From: Monoraphidium neglectum
Taxonomy: Eukaryota; Chlorophyta; Chlorophyceae; Sphaeropleales; Selenastraceae
DNA length: 22,645 bases
NCBI RefSeq assembly: GCF_000611645.1
Contig: NW_014013259.1
Location: 1-22,645 of the forward strand
Direction: 5' to 3'
Part shown: piece by piece, positions 9,724-20,310 of the stretch
Numbering within the stretch: position 1 is the first letter of the stretch
Layout: each line of letters begins with the position of its first letter
Made by a program: the position numbers and the translations under genes
The notes under the pieces: generated by a model
Databases searched by the model: none
Told to the model about the DNA's origin: nothing
The model's input: the letters and a program-made list of their open reading frames with translations, nothing else

Positions 9724-11802
9724 CTACTCCTGCAGCAGGGAGGAGAGACCCTGTGCGAAGGAGGCCTTTGCGTCTGCGCTGACGGCGTCTGACCCCAGGT
9801 AGATGTCAAACAGCGCCTTGACCAGCTCAGGTGACTCGATGGTGCCCACCTGCAGAACGTGATTCATAAGGGGTGGATGAAGCAAGAGATGGGTAGGCAA
9901 AAGTCAAACGGTGCTGATTGAGCGCTCTGCAGTAATGCCTACTGGAGCATGAAAGTCACCGCATATCTGGTCCCCGGCTTGGCGGCCTTGTTGTCAGGGA
10001 CTCGGCCCTGATCGTGCAGCCGTACAACGATCCACAGATCGCAGCCAAATGGGCTGCCCAGCTCTTGAGCGGGATGACCTGCGCGGCCGCGCACCTGCTG
10101 GCCGTCAATCTTCGTGACGAGCTTGCCCTTGCCGCTGGCCGAGAAGTCGATGGCCGTGCCCTTCTTGAAGGAGGCGCCGTCAAACAGCCGCTCGAATGAC
10201 TTCATGACGTCAGACTTGCCGGCCTGTCGGGGGGGGCGCGTGGGGGGGCGGTTCGGGCGGTTGGGAGCGGTCGGGAGGGGGTGGTTGGGTGCGATGGGTG
10301 AGAGGAGTATTGCAGGACTGACACGCCTCACAACAACGAAGAAATGGTCAATCAATGGCATACGCAAGTCCAAGTGGCCGCAAGCGGGTCGTCCCCGGTG
10401 GCTGTGATACCCGTACAGCCAGGGAGCGCGGGGGCCCACCTTGTTGAGGGGCGGCGCGAGCCGCTCCTCCAGGGCGTTGACAAACTGGGCGCGCTTGAGG
10501 GAGCCAAAGCTAATGACGAGCCGCAGGGACCGCTCGAACGACTCGGCGGTGGTGATGGCTGCGCGTGGGAGTGTTGGGGTGGGGCGAAGCACGGGTTGGA
10601 GAGCGTTCGCAGTTTGTGCATGCAGGTTGGGGAAGGGCCGACGCGCTTCCCGATTCAGCAGGCTGAACCCAAAGATGGTTTCAGCTGCAATGGCGCCGCG
10701 TCTCGTGAACCACCAAAGTGCTGTTTGTGGATGCTGGCGACAGAGGTGCTGCGACTGCTGGCAATCCAGCAGTCCAGAACAGCACTTGGGGGGCCAATGC
10801 GCTGAGAGTGGCCGCCACCATCGCCGACGCCTTGGCTGCTACAGGCGCTTCTGCACTCCAATCAACAGCACCACTCATCCAGCCAGCCCACACTGCCGGT
10901 CAACCTGGTCAACGGGGCGTGGGGGGCGGGGCGCCTCCAGCCAAGCGCCCTGCCACCCCCGCCGCACGCCCATCCAGCAGCCCCAGCACGCCAGTGCTGG
11001 CCTGCACCTTTCGACTGCTGCCCAAACGCCACCCACCATCAAAAGCCGCCTGGTTTGTCAGGAGGGTGTCGCTGCTGCTGCCCTTCCACTTGCCGAGGGC
11101 CTTCTTGGCCCCATGCGCGTCGACGTAGAGGCCCAGGGCGTACACTGCGGCGAATGCATGGACACGAAGGTATCCACAAGTGATTATCGTGAGACCCAGA
11201 GTGCTTCAACATTCGCAACCAGGCCCGGCCATGCGTTTCGGAAGCCGGTCCACGCGCACTCGAGCAAGCGTGCGCAGGGACCCACCATTGATGTTCTTGA
11301 GGCCTAAGACGCGCTTGGCACGCACGCTGCGGGCAGGTCGTCGGCGAGGCGGCCGAAACGGGACTCAAAAAGCGATCTTGCAAATGAAAACCAATGAAGA
11401 ACAACAAATTCCGGATGTGATAGTGATAAAATCACAATGGGCGTGATACCGCGGTCACCAGCGCCGGGTTGCTGCCCAACCGCGCTGAACTCACCCCACT
11501 CCAGCGAGCCCAGGGCAGTGGTTCTTGGTGATTACGCAGAGGTTGTCTGGATAATCGATCCCTGTGGCCGGCTCGACCTTGGGGGTAGCGAACAGCTTGG
11601 GGGGCGCCAGCGCTCCAGCGCTCACGCTCGCAAACGGCGCCGAGCGCCGCCTTGACGCGCCCCCGAGGCCCATAAAGGGTAGGCCAAACGTCATGCTCGC
11701 TGGCATCAGCGGTGCCGAGCTGCCATGCTGCGCCCATGGCATTGCTGCGCCGCTGCACACCAGCTCTGCATTCTTGCGCCTGCTGCCGTCCATGCTGCTC
11801 AT
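9724..11802 (-). CDS. Chalcone-isomerase-like protein (CHI-fold, fatty-acid-binding type), 276 aa, 6 exons
   Basis: Exons on the minus strand: 11802-11495, 11326-11286, 11144-11037, 10558-10440, 10223-10095, 9849-9724 (TAG). All five joins keep phase, with donors GTGAGT, GTGGGT, GTGGGT, GTGGGC and GTGCGC. The CHI domain runs from about residue 77: EPATGIDYPDNL, then GVGVRAKRVLGLKN (Arg105), NVYALGLYVDA (Tyr118, Tyr123), SFERSLRLVISFG, KSDVMKSFERLFDG, and the C-terminal VGTIESPELVKALFDIYLG. Residues 1 to about 75 are rich in Ser, Ala and Arg, consistent with a plastid transit peptide. In plants, CHI-fold proteins are either true chalcone isomerases of flavonoid synthesis or plastid fatty-acid-binding proteins. 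An alga-like genome and the plastid-type leader favour the fatty-acid-binding type; this is inference, since the substrate cannot be read from sequence alone. Confidence 0.93.
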
Positions 11803-12152
11803 GACACTGTGTTAGCTTGCGATCGCCTCAGCCGTGCGGTGCAACCTGGGTGCAGATTGAAGTGGTTGGTTTACTGTCATGCAAGGGGGTGAAAATGGCA
11901 AACAGATATGAGTGTCACCCCAGGAGAGATGTGGTGCCGACCAGCTGACGATGTGGCGTGGCCACCCACCTGCCATATGCGCCCCATTCCTGCTGCGATG
12001 GGACGCCGCACAACTTCAGGTTGCAAAGATAGGCTAGGCAGTTTGACTGCTGCCTGCTGTTTCCGTTGTGCTTGCAGCCCCGCGACTTGCACAAACCGCG
12101 ATCAGGCGTGATCTGCGTGTGTCGCGAGCTGCAAGAGAAGTACTTTACAGCG
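11803..12152. promoter_or_regulatory. Short divergent 5' region, probably a bidirectional promoter
   Basis: Only 350 bases separate the start codons of the chalcone-isomerase-like gene (11802, minus) and the xylose isomerase gene (12153, plus). Both 5' UTRs and both core promoters must fit here. I see no clear TATA box. A GTGGCCAC palindrome lies at about 11957-11964. The role is inferred from position. Confidence 0.55.
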
Positions 12153-15100
12153 ATGAGGCGTGGAATCCTTGTTATGGGCGCTGCCCTGCTGCTGGTGAGT
12201 TGGCGTGGATCCAGATGTAGGGTGCCGAAAGGTGTGTTGGAGCAAGGTGACGAGCTGATCGGGCGCGGGTTGCTCCCATTGGCGCAATCACCACTTTTTT
12301 GTCGTCATAAGGCTCCGTGCCGCCTGTGCAACGGCCGCCGTGCAGCTGGCGGCGTCAGGTGCAGTTGCCACGGAGGACGGCAAGTGCAGCGCAGAGCCCC
12401 CGGCCGACGGCAGCAAGGCCGACTGCGGGTGCTCTGGGGACTTCAAGGGCGAGTGGTACGGCGAGGTGAGGCCATGCGGCAAGTGCAAAACACACTCCAC
12501 CCAAGTGTTGGCGCAAAGTTCAGGGCATGCGTGCCGAGGCCTGCACTGCACCCGTCCGCCCCCTCCACCTCCACCCTCACCTCTGGACCGCCCTCTCCGC
12601 GCCCCCAGTTTTTCCCGGGCATCCCGAAAATCAAGTACGAGGGACCCAAGAGCACCAACCCCCTGGCCTTCAGGTGCGCCCTCGTCGGCGCCTGCCAACA
12701 TTGCCTTGCCCCAATCCCCTCCTCACCCACCGTATCCCTTGACCTCCAAGGACCCAGGGGAACCAGCTGGCTCAGCAATGACCAGCCCGCCTGGTCTCGT
12801 CCCCCAGCCCCGCCCTGCGACGGTGCATAAGGCACACCGCTCACCCGCAGGTACTACAATGCTGAAGAGGTCATCAGCGGCAAGACGATGAAGGACTGGT
12901 GGGCGTTGTTTTGACAGGAGGGGGCGGGGGACGAGGGATGGGTTCTACTTGCCGGCGTCGAGGCAGGGGTGAGGGGCCGCTCAGCCCTGGTGCCAGCCTT
13001 CTTGCAGCACGGCGCCAGACATGCGGTCCGCTTGCACCGACCCCGGCGGCTCCGATGCCCATGGGCTCTCACGATCAATCGCGGCCCCGTCCCGGCGCCC
13101 CGCCGCCGCCGCAGGCTGCGCTTCAGCGTGGCGTTCTGGCACACCTTCCGCGGCGACGGCGGGGACCCCTTTGGGTCTGCCACCAAGGTGCGCCACGCGC
13201 GTGACGCCTCCAGCTGCCCCCCAACCCACCCACTCACCCACCACCTTTTGAACGAACTCCCGAATGCAAGCCCCGCCATGGCTTCGGTCGTGCCGTCATC
13301 GAGTTTGGCGGCAGGTGCCGTGTGCGGCAACGCGGTGCGGCCACCCAGCAGCCGGTCCCCTTGTCTTGAATAGCACGCCCACCAACCATTCGTACAACCT
13401 GCATTGCATTGCATCAGAGCTGGCCGTGGGATGACCCCAAGCTTGACCCTATGCAGCGGGCCTTCAGGTGTGAATTTGGCTGGGCACGCAGGGGCTGGGG
13501 GGCTGGGGGGCTTGGGGACACTGGATTTTCTGGGGACTCAGCGGCTCTTGGGGCTGGGTGTTTGCATGCAGAGTTGCGGCGCCGCTGTGGCGCCTGCTTC
13601 CCGGGCAACTGCCCTGTGTGCAGCCGGCCGAGGGTGCTCTTGCCATGCAGCAGTGTGTGACTGGCAGTGATCCAGTCGTCGGCCGTGATGCGCCGGACAA
13701 CGATGCTTGGCCTCAAAATCAGCGTGCGCTCGAACAAGCAGCTGTCAGCACTCCGCCCATCACTATTCCCAGCAAGTGTGGGCTCTCCATGTGCTGAAAC
13801 TCTCACCTATGTGCCCGCACGTCCACACGCACTCACGCACTCACACTCGCATATTCTCTCACACACAAACGCCTCCACCCTGCGAAACCCAGGGCCATGC
13901 ATGCCAATTTTGAGTTCATGGACAAGCTTGGGGTTGACCTGTGGTGCTTCCATGACAGGTGGGTTTGACTTCATGAGCGTACACGTGTGTGTGAGAGTGT
14001 GGGTGTTTGCGTGCGCAAAATGGGCTTGTGTGTATGTGGGCATGTGTGAATGAGCATGTGTGGGTATGTTGAGTATGTTTTGGTTGTTGTGGGGCGTGGG
14101 TGAGATTGCATGAGAGTATGTGAGCAACTGTGTGGTGGCGTGCATGACCACGCATGCATCTTGAGCGTCGCCGCGACTGGCGCGTGCAACGGCTTGTCAC
14201 AGACTGCATCAAGTCAGTCGTGGTGCGGTGGCGCCTGCGCCGACCCACCTGCCTCTGTGCCGGCCCCCACCCGTGCCGTCACCCCAATCCCTAGGGACAT
14301 CGCCCCTGAGGGTGACTCCCTGGAGGAGAGCAACCGCAACCTCGACCAGGTGTGAGACCCCTGGGAATCAGCGCTGGTCCCTGGGCATCAGCGCTGGCTG
14401 GCCTCTGCATGCACTTCTCACTCCGAATTCGCAGCCCCGTCTAGTCACTGCCCGCCGCTGGGCTCATCTGGCTGTGAATGTTGGCAGCACACTTTGACGG
14501 TCCAGGCGCTCGTCGCTCATAGGCGTGTGTTGCGGCCGTGATCTGCGCTTTCGACCCCCTCCCATCAAAGCCATCGCTGCAACCCTCGAACCCCCCATTT
14601 CCATTCCGATCGCGTCATGACCCCCCCTTCACCACACAAAACCAACCATCAAACATCCACACAGCAGCACACACAAACACAGCACACATAGCGCACACGC
14701 ATACAGTTCACACATCATACCAACAACACGCCCACACATCACACCAGGTGGTGGAAGTGGCCCTTGAGCTTCAGAAGGGCACCCGCATCCGGCCCCTCTG
14801 GGGCACCGCGCAGCTCTTCAAGCACCCCCGCTACATGCACGGCGCGGCCACCAGTGAGTGCCAACACCACCCTGGATGACGCCCTTTGCTGCTTCATGCT
14901 TGTGTCCAACGGCTGCAGGGGGTACAGTTTACGGGTTGGGGTCTAGGGTTGGTGTTTCACCCCTCCCTGGACCTTGGACTGAGCTTCTCGCGACATATGG
15001 GTTGGCCGCGTTGCTCCTCCACCCTGTGTGTCGCCAGTACCGGGGCCTCCTGCGCCTGCACATGCTGCTGTGATCCAGAGGCCCGAGCCGCTCACGTGGC

Positions 15101-18100
15101 CCCCTTGTCGCAGGTCCAAACGCCACTGTGTTCGCCTACGCAGCGGCCCAGGTGCGACAGAAGGGGCTGTCATGCACACAGGGTTGCACTTCCTCGCCCT
15201 CTTGACGCCCACTGCCCAGGCTGGGTTCACCTGTCCTGCGTTCGCATCCGCTGTCGAGTTTGGCGGCAATGGATTAGTCGCTCCGCCTGACACGTCCGGC
15301 TCGTCCTCTCACTTTGCCTCCAGTATCAACATCTCTCCTGCATTCACTCGGCCTGTCTCAAGCCCGGGGCCCCATCCCCTGACACACACAAGCCCTCTCA
15401 CCTGCACACGCATACACAAGCTATTCATCGCACACGTGCTCCCCAAATATGACTCATCCCCAACCCCAGGTCAAGAAGGCAATGGATGTGACTCAGCTGC
15501 TGGGGGGACAGAACTACGTATTCTGGTGCGCACCAATCCTGCCAGGGCCTGCGTGCCGTTGAGCGCGAGCGTGGGCGCGGGTTGATTTTGGTCAGTCTGC
15601 GAAGGAGGCATTGTGAATGATTAGGGTCGCGGCCAAAACCACAATACCTTGATGTTATACTTCACATTATATGCGATGCAATGCACGCTGAGGCACCAGC
15701 ACCTGGCTCCACCTCTCACGACTTGCCAACACATTACGAGCAGCCCTCCATTTCGAAAGCCACGGCACCCATTTGCGCGGCTACGTCCCCACTCTCCCCC
15801 TACATCCGCACAACAAACGTCATGCCTCCACCCCCCAGGGGTGGTCGTGAGGGATACCAGTCGCTGCTCAACACTGACATGGCCCTGGAGCTTGATAACC
15901 TGGCCAGGTGGGGGGCAGGGGGTGGGGGACGCAAAGCGTAAGGTGTTGGAGCTTGTGGGGGGAGGAGGGCAACTGGGCCGCAGACGCACGTGCTGGGGTG
16001 CATGCCTGGCTTGTGTGTGCGTGCCCATGTTCAAGTGATGCATGTTCCGCCAGCATGATCTGACAGACGCGCTCTGCGGCGGCGTCGCCAGTGGGGCACA
16101 AACCCCTGTTTCGTAGCTCACCTTCCCCAGAAGCCTGCTTTGCCGCCACCATGCCCGGCCCGCACGCCTCACCCCGCCCCGCCACCATCCCCATTCCTGA
16201 CCTACACATAACTTCTGTGATGTTATCAATCCAGGTTCATGCGCCTGGCCTCCGAATACAAGAAGCAGGTGGGGTGGGACGCCACCCTGCTCCTCGAGCC
16301 CAAGCCGCAGGAGCCGACGAAGCACCAGTGAGAAGCTGCCAGAAGCTGCGCGCCCTCTCATGTTTGTTGACTCGTGCTACACTAGTTTTTTTCACCTTGT
16401 TAAGCGCAATCACAGAGATACGCTCAGGGGCTTCCCTGCAATCCAGTGGCTTGCCGCTCTCCGGCTCAGCGGCAGCCCACAAACCGACCGCCGACCACCA
16501 TTATGCATATCATCTCCACAAATACGTTGTCCTATCAATGCAGGTACGACTGGGACGTGGCCACCACCGTCAGCTTCCTCAGGTGAGCAAGGCTGTCAAT
16601 CGACAGCCTTTGTCACTCAACAGGATCCCGCCAGCCGAGCCCCGCCCCGCCTGCACCATTCCAGCCGGCCGGCCTGGGCTGCTTCGCCGCACACCCCTGG
16701 GAGCTGCGTCACCTGCGGCCCATACCCTGCCTGTCATCAGTTTCCCTCTCAAGTTCTTTCTGACCTTCACACCGTGAATTCCAGGAAGTATGGCCTCGAG
16801 AAGGAGTTCAAGATCAACGTCGAGTGCAACCACGCCACGCTCTCAGGTGATACTGCCCACCTGCCTGCACACTCAAACTGTACCACCCCAACAACTGCCA
16901 CCCGCCCCTTGCGGGTGGGTGGCGGCCAACCACACTGCCGGCCAACCGGCGGCAGATCCTCGTCTGCGGCGGCGTTCGGCAGCCCGCGGCTGTGCTGTGT
17001 CATTCAACCCCTCAACTTGACTGACAACGCTCCCCGTGCCTGGCGGCGCAACAACTCGGAATGGCATCACCGCAGGCCACAGCTGCGAGCATGAGCTGGA
17101 GACGGCGCGCATCAACGGTGTCCTCGGCAACATTGACGCCAACACGGGGGACCCTCAGGTGGCGCCCCTGGCCGCTCACGCGTGCACGCTGCTGCCTGGA
17201 GGGGCGCGCAACCAAAACACGTGTTGGTTTGGGCTGCAGGGTCTGCCATGGGCAGCGGCGCTGCGGATGACAGCCAAAGCCGATTTTGGCCTGTGTCTGC
17301 CTCCGTGCCGGTTTAAAACAGGCCAACCACGCAAACCAACCCGGCCTGCCTGCTCAAACATCCTGACGGCCCCCCAACCGCCGCCGTCACCCGCACACCG
17401 CCGCCTAACGTCACCCGCCGCGTCACCCGCCGCGTCACCCGTGGCATCACCAGACCGGGTGGGACACCGACCAGTTCCTCGTTGACCCGCGTGAGGCCAC
17501 GCTCATCATGCTGGCGGTCATCCGCAACGGCGGCCTCGGCACCGGCGGCTTCAACTTTGATGCAAAGCTCAGGTGACCGCGTGTAGTGGGGCCGGGCGTG
17601 GCGTGTCGTCCTTGCGGCGCAAGGCAGGCCGCTCTTGTTGTTGTGTGCTGTGTATTAATGTCATGTCGGCCACGGAGTTGCAGGCCCTGCCTGCGGAGCC
17701 GTGCCCACCGCACTGTACATGACCTCGAAGTGGGTCTGCCATGCGCACCACCCCACTGAACACACGCACACGCTCGCGCACGCACGCACACACATACACA
17801 CACACACACACACAAAAACACACATTCATACTTACACGTGCACATACACAGACACACACATATACACATACACATGCTCGATGCCTCCCAAACCACCTGC
17901 ACACACACACCAGGCGCGAGTCCACCGCTCTGGTCGACCTGTTCTATGGCCACATCAGCGGCATGGACGCCCTCGCCCGCGGCCTGCGCAACGCGGCGGC
18001 CCTGCTGGACGCGGGCGCGCTGACCAAGCTGCGGGAGGAGCGCTACGCCAGCTGGGGCGCCAAGGGCGGGATCGGGCCCAAGATCATCGCCGGGAAGGTG

Positions 18101-18405
18101 AGGGGTGTCTGGGAGGGTCTGACTGGTGGTGCATGAACGTACTGGCTGCATAGAACGTTACATAAGATGAAGCTGTGCAGAACTGCCAAAGCAGCACTGT
18201 CAGACACTGTATTGTCAAAAATTCTGGCGGCCGCTCCCTGCCTTCTGAGCCTGGGAATTCTTGCTTCTCCGTTCGACTGAATTCAAACCAACAGGTGGGC
18301 TTTGATGATCTGGAGAAGTTTGCGCTGTCTCACCCCGACCCTGCTGATGACGTGGGCAGCGGCAGCCAGGAGCTTGCGGAGATCCTCCTCGACATGCACC
18401 TCTGA
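12153..18405 (+). CDS. XYLA: Xylose isomerase, class II, with signal peptide; 492 aa, 19 exons
   Basis: Exons: 12153-12194, 12346-12465, 12609-12673, 12851-12898, 13115-13187, 13418-13467, 13893-13958, 14295-14349, 14748-14853, 15114-15151, 15470-15525, 15839-15907, 16235-16327, 16544-16582, 16785-16846, 17076-17158, 17454-17572, 17914-18097, 18295-18405 (TGA). All 18 introns are GT-AG, start GTG, and join in phase. The enzyme interconverts D-xylose and D-xylulose using two divalent metals. The catalytic set is complete: His153 and Asp156 (CFHDRDIAPEG), Lys286 ([18 protein letters not shown]), and metal ligands Glu284, Glu320, His323, Asp348, Asp359, Asp361 and Asp391 ([13 protein letters not shown]). 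[15 protein letters not shown] is the family signature. Residues 1-22 form a signal peptide ([14 protein letters not shown], then LAASGAVA), as in the plant enzyme. The mature N-terminus has Cys28, Cys41 and Cys43. The ATG at 12153 is chosen because it starts the signal peptide. Confidence 0.97.
13491..13517 (+). repeat. G-quadruplex-forming motif in xylose isomerase intron 6
   Basis: Four G runs of 4, 6, 6 and 4 bases are separated by loops CT, CT and CTT on the transcribed-sense strand. It lies 24 bases after the GTGTGA donor of intron 6 (13468-13892), so the pre-mRNA could fold it. Further G runs follow to about 13560. Confidence 0.8.
13801..14110 (+). repeat. CA-rich then GT-rich low-complexity tracts flanking xylose isomerase exon 7
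   Basis: A CA-rich tract at about 13815-13870 lies before exon 7 (13893-13958) in intron 6. A GT-rich tract at about 13980-14110 lies in intron 7. The two are complementary in kind and could pair in the pre-mRNA around the 66-base exon. Confidence 0.6.
14640..14747 (+). repeat. CA-rich tract leading into the acceptor of xylose isomerase exon 9
   Basis: Imperfect CA and ACACA repeats fill the last hundred bases of intron 8 up to the ACACCAG acceptor ending at 14747. There is no long uninterrupted pyrimidine tract before this acceptor. Confidence 0.65.
17409..17444 (+). repeat. 12-base minisatellite, three copies, next to a splice acceptor
   Basis: The unit CGTCACCCGCCG occurs at 17409-17420 and 17421-17432, with a third copy, CGTCACCCGTGG, at 17433-17444. 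It ends nine bases before exon 17 of the xylose isomerase gene (acceptor at 17453). Confidence 0.8.
17758..17913 (+). repeat. CA microsatellite leading into the acceptor of xylose isomerase exon 18
   Basis: CA and ACACA repeats at about 17758-17875, with another short run at 17900-17910, lead directly into the ACACCAG acceptor ending at 17913. Exon 18 starts in phase at 17914 with [10 protein letters not shown]. Confidence 0.75.
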
Positions 18406-18415
18406 TGTGATCTTT

Positions 18416-18457
18416 CTGATCTGGACAGATCTGACCCTTCAGATCTGTTCTGATCTG
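18416..18457 (+). other. Strong hairpin in the xylose isomerase 3' UTR
   Basis: Two copies of the 8-base palindrome CAGATCTG (18426-18433 and 18440-18447) flank the loop ACCCTT. Pairing extends outward: 18423-18425 with 18448-18450 (one G-U), a mismatch, then 18418-18421 with 18452-18455. The stem begins about 10 bases after the stop codon. GATC occurs five times in about 50 bases here. Confidence 0.75.
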
Positions 18458-18663
18458 GTCATAGACGTGGCGACCTCGATGCCCTTCTTGCGCCGATTTG
18501 CTGGTCAACGCCTGTTGCGTGAGCGCAATGGTTGCCATTCCAGAAAACGTTTGTGCACGTTGCGTTTGTCTGGTGGGGGCCGCCAGCTGTGGCCCAGCTG
18601 TGTTGACTGTTGAGGCCGAAGCCTCTGCAAAGTATGCAAATAGGCTGGCCCCACGCCTGGTGT

Positions 18664-18668
18664 TGTAA
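18664..18668 (+). terminator. Candidate TGTAA poly(A) signal of the xylose isomerase gene
   Basis: TGTAA lies about 260 bases after the stop codon at 18405, a typical green-algal 3' UTR length. The motif is short, so the support is orientation and distance. Confidence 0.45.
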
Positions 18669-19859
18669 TGATTATGCTGTCGTCAATTTCCTGAAAAGCA
18701 CGAGGGAGCGAGGTGAATCCTGCCTTTTGGTCCCCCAGGCGTTCATTAAAGGCAGGCAGCAGCGCGCTAGACACTACCTTTGTGCTCTCGCTGTGTATTC
18801 CGTACACAGCGCTCACTGCATCATCCAAAGGGGGTGCATACCTATGCTGGACTGGTTGCGGGGTCCGCCCAGACACGACCAGAAGCCTGTGCCCATTCAG
18901 GCCGACGCCTGCTCGCGTATGCAGCCTCATGGGCACCGTTCCTCGGGCCGCCACGCTGCTGCTCAGCTCCGGCTTCAGCTCAAGCTGGCAACAACAGAAT
19001 CCCACCCGCTCCCCCGCATGCTTAGCATGATGCGGAGCAAGGCACTTGCACCAGCGCCTGAGCTTACATGCTTTGGTTGTCACGGCACGCAACAGTGTTT
19101 GCATCTTCTCAGCTTATCATGTCTCGTGAAAATGCCGGCAGTGATTAGCGCGTAGGTGCAGAATCGAGGTAAGGAGCTCAGCGCCTCCTTCAACAGGTAG
19201 GCGGCATGCGTTTCAACACCTTGCACAAAAGCTGTGGGACACCGCAGGTGCGCGCAACCAGCTTCACGGCTTCGGTGAGCTTGTGTTTGAAACTCAAAGC
19301 ATGAACGGGTGCATGAAGAGCAGTTTGAGAATAGAACCAGGTCCCCCACAATCCTGGGGTTGTCCTCGTTGTGAGCGAGGTGGGTCCACAATAGGGCAGC
19401 GGCAGCAGGAGCAAAGACGGACCCTCCAGCAGCAATTGCCGCCAACCACGAAAACCCAGTCCTAGCAGTTTTCATATGCATAGGGGGCAAAAAGGGGGTC
19501 CCTGGCAGCACAAAAGGTGCAGTCATGCGGCATGACACCGCACTGGCGAGTTAGCAGCCCACCTGGGGTGCACAGTGCAGTGTGTCCGAGTCCTAGGTCA
19601 TCAGACTGTCGGTAGCCTGGCAGACGCCACATCCGCGCCAGCTACCCCTTGCGTAGGACAAAAGGGGCAGCCGCCTGCGTGCCCACCGCCCGCTAAAGCT
19701 GCCAGCAAGGCAGGAGGCTGCGCGGGGCTGACGCAGCCAGCCGCCAACAAATGAAGTTGGCGCGCCGTGACGGCGCGAGGTCTCTGCTGGCCTTGTCTTC
19801 AAGCGGAAATGTTGCATGCGTGGAGTCAGGGCGACAGCACGTGCTGACATCATCGTCCG

Positions 19860-20253
19860 TCAGCACACCGCGTCGTAGTAGACCTGGACCTTTGCCGCCT
19901 TGCCCTGGTTGTCCAGCACAAACACCTCTACGACGGTGGCTCCGGTTTCCCGCGTGTACACAACAGCAAACGACTCTCCGACGCCTGACAGGACGGCCTG
20001 CAGCGATTGTGTGGGACAGGCGCAAAGCGGTGCGGCGGGCATGGGTGGATGGGCCGGGGGTGTGGAGTTGCAAAGAGGAGGCGGGTCGGGCGGGGAGGGG
20101 CATTGAAGCAGGGTGCTGCTCCGGTGCTGCTGACGCAAGGGAAAAGGAGTTGAGAAAGCGCCCTGTGCACACAAAAAGCATACAACCCACGGAAACGCGT
20201 GCACCCACGCGTGCACACACTCACACACACGCGCATGCGCGCACATGCGCACA

Positions 20254-20310
<57 letters not shown>

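Larger units (their letters stand above)
18406..19859. other. Convergent 3' intergenic region, about 1.45 kb, with unexplained open frames
   Basis: This is the tail-to-tail space between the xylose isomerase gene (plus) and the SnoaL-like gene (minus). A minus-strand frame at 19104-18505 stays open for 199 codons. A second, at 19538-19080, is open for 152 codons and includes a hydrophobic stretch near FSWLAAIAAGGSVF. I recognise no family in either and cannot join them into a gene with good splice sites. They could be long 3' UTR, chance frames or a decayed coding element. A minus-strand TGTAA at 19068-19064 might serve the SnoaL-like gene. Confidence 0.4.

Noticed and set aside
10441..11307. 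288-codon plus-strand open frame
   Set aside because: It is antisense to exons 2-4 of the CHI-like gene, which has phase-matched introns and clear family motifs.
13807..14248. His/Thr-rich open frames on the minus strand
   Set aside because: They are translations of the CA and GT tracts in introns 6 and 7 and carry no domain.
15621..16361. 246-codon minus-strand open frame
   Set aside because: It is antisense to xylose isomerase exons 12 and 13 and shows no domain, so it is a shadow frame in GC-rich DNA.
17447..18151. 234-codon minus-strand open frame opposite xylose isomerase exons 17-18
   Set aside because: It contains long Cys-Val repeats that come from the CA microsatellite, and it lies antisense to well-supported exons.
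20221..20310. Repeat cluster considered as a CRISPR array
   Set aside because: It is a simple dinucleotide and tetranucleotide microsatellite without spacers, in a eukaryotic intron.
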